Source: Gammaproteobacteria bacterium | Lineage (GTDB): Bacteria; Pseudomonadota; Gammaproteobacteria; UBA6429; Thiohalophilaceae | Reading direction: 5' to 3' | Length of the DNA: 6,852 bases | Assembly: GCA_013152045.1 (NCBI GenBank) | Contig: JAADGZ010000031.1 | Span: 1-6,852, forward strand | Shown here: in pieces, positions 6,013 through 6,852 of the stretch | Position numbering within the stretch: the stretch's first letter is position 1 | How the letters are laid out: each line of letters begins with the position of its first letter | Notes under the pieces: generated by a model | Database searches by the model: none | The model's input: the letters and a program-made list of their open reading frames with translations, nothing else | What the model was told of the DNA's origin: nothing | Made by a program: the position numbers and the translations under genes

Positions 6013-6852
6013 ATGCGCATTGCACTAATTGGACTTGGAAAAATGGGCGCCAACATGGCACGGCGACTGTGTCGCGGCAGCATCGAGGTAGTCGGCTACA
6101 ACCGCTCTCCCGATATCGTTTCTCAACTGGCGGAAGAAGAGGGATTGCTTCCTGCCGCTTCATTAGAAAAAGCGATTGTGCAACTGCCCTCCCCACATAT
6201 CGTCTGGTTGATGCTACCCAGCGGTGATGTTACTGAGTCGACGATTGAATCATTAACCGGCATTCTATCCAGTGGCGATATTCTCATCGATGGCGGTAAT
6301 GCCAATTATCATGACAGCCAACGCCGCGCCAGCCAACTTGCGGAAAAAGGCATCGGCTTTGTCGATGCCGGCACCTCCGGCGGCGTCTGGGGACTGGATA
6401 ATGGCTATTGCATGATGGTCGGTGGTGATGAGATCCATGTTAAAGCTATAGAACCATTATTAAAAATTCTTGCCCCAGCCGAGAATAAAGGCTGGGCGCA
6501 TGTTGGTCCGGCTGGCGCTGGCCACTTCACCAAAATGGTTCACAATGGTATTGAATATGGCATGATGCAGGCCATGGCCGAAGGTTTTTCCCTGTTACAG
6601 GGCAAGCAGGAGTTTCAGATTGACCTGGCTGAAGTCGCTGAAATCTGGCGTCACGGTTCGGTGGTGCGCAGCTGGTTGCTGGATCTCACGGCGGAATTTT
6701 TGCAGCAAGATCAGAAACTGGAAAACATCTCCGCCTATGTGGCTGATTCTGGTGAGGGCCGCTGGACCGCAGAAGAAAGCATTGCCCAGGGAACCCCTAC
6801 CCCGGTTATGACGCTAGCGCTGCTGATGCGCTTTGCCAGCCAGAATCAAGAA
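6013..6852 (+). CDS. gnd: 6-phosphogluconate dehydrogenase, decarboxylating, short form (partial)
   Basis: Oxidises and decarboxylates 6-phosphogluconate to ribulose-5-phosphate, producing NADPH or NADH in the oxidative pentose phosphate pathway. The frame is open to the right edge; 280 residues are present. I believe the short-form enzymes run to roughly 300-335 residues against about 470 for E. coli Gnd, so most of the protein is here. Landmarks are the Rossmann motif GLGKMGANMA (7-16), Asn30-Arg31-Ser32 at the cofactor-ribose position, LIDGGNANYHDS (91-102), DAGTSGGVWG (118-127), and the catalytic KMVHNGIEYGMMQ (174-186) with Lys174, Asn178 and Glu181. An in-frame ATG at 6004 has AGG directly against it. 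The ATG at 6013 has AGGA 8 nt upstream and gives the typical family beginning MRIALIGLG, so it is preferred. Calling it short-form rests on sequence style, since the C-terminus is missing. Confidence 0.92.
   Translation, partial: MRIALIGLGKMGANMARRLCRGSIEVVGYNRSPDIVSQLAEEEGLLPAASLEKAIVQLPSPHIVWLMLPSGDVTESTIESLTGILSSGDILIDGGNANYHDSQRRASQLAEKGIGFVDAGTSGGVWGLDNGYCMMVGGDEIHVKAIEPLLKILAPAENKGWAHVGPAGAGHFTKMVHNGIEYGMMQAMAEGFSLLQGKQEFQIDLAEVAEIWRHGSVVRSWLLDLTAEFLQQDQKLENISAYVADSGEGRWTAEESIAQGTPTPVMTLALLMRFASQNQE

Overview
The window is a glycogen-synthesis locus from a bacterium, most likely a gammaproteobacterium. The inference rests on the close resemblance of GlgC, GlgB and GlgA to the E. coli enzymes, the intermediate GC content, and a short-form 6-phosphogluconate dehydrogenase and a small SAP-type protein of kinds I associate with proteobacteria. 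I cannot name the genus from sequence alone.

Layout, left to right. On the minus strand, the start of a family GH57 glycoside hydrolase runs off the left edge (1-234). Its start codon overlaps the end of glgC by 11 bp (glgC 224-1492, minus). A 282-bp divergent control region (1493-1774) holds a plausible sigma-70 promoter for glgC and three inverted repeats. On the plus strand follow glgB (1775-3991) and, after a 75-bp gap with a hairpin, glgA (4067-5527). A small minus-strand gene for a 65-residue SAP/HeH protein with four cysteines (5534-5731) converges on glgA with only 6 bp between stop codons. Its upstream region carries a long, nearly perfect inverted repeat. The short-form decarboxylating 6-phosphogluconate dehydrogenase (6013-6852, plus) starts at the right and runs off the edge.

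How they work together. GlgC makes ADP-glucose from glucose-1-phosphate and ATP. GlgA adds the glucose to alpha-1,4 chains. GlgB makes the alpha-1,6 branches. The GH57 enzyme probably trims or rearranges alpha-glucan. The dehydrogenase belongs to the oxidative pentose phosphate pathway, so the locus places carbon storage beside NAD(P)H-yielding sugar oxidation. The four complete genes have intact reading frames, and the catalytic residues I looked for in glgC, glgB and glgA are present.

Most of the window is conventional. The parts that deserve a second look are the small SAP/Cys4 gene and the inverted repeat over its likely promoter, the palindrome-rich glgC/glgB divergent region, and a tryptophan in GlgC where E. 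coli has its activator-site lysine. I see no mobile element, CRISPR array, tRNA or rRNA.
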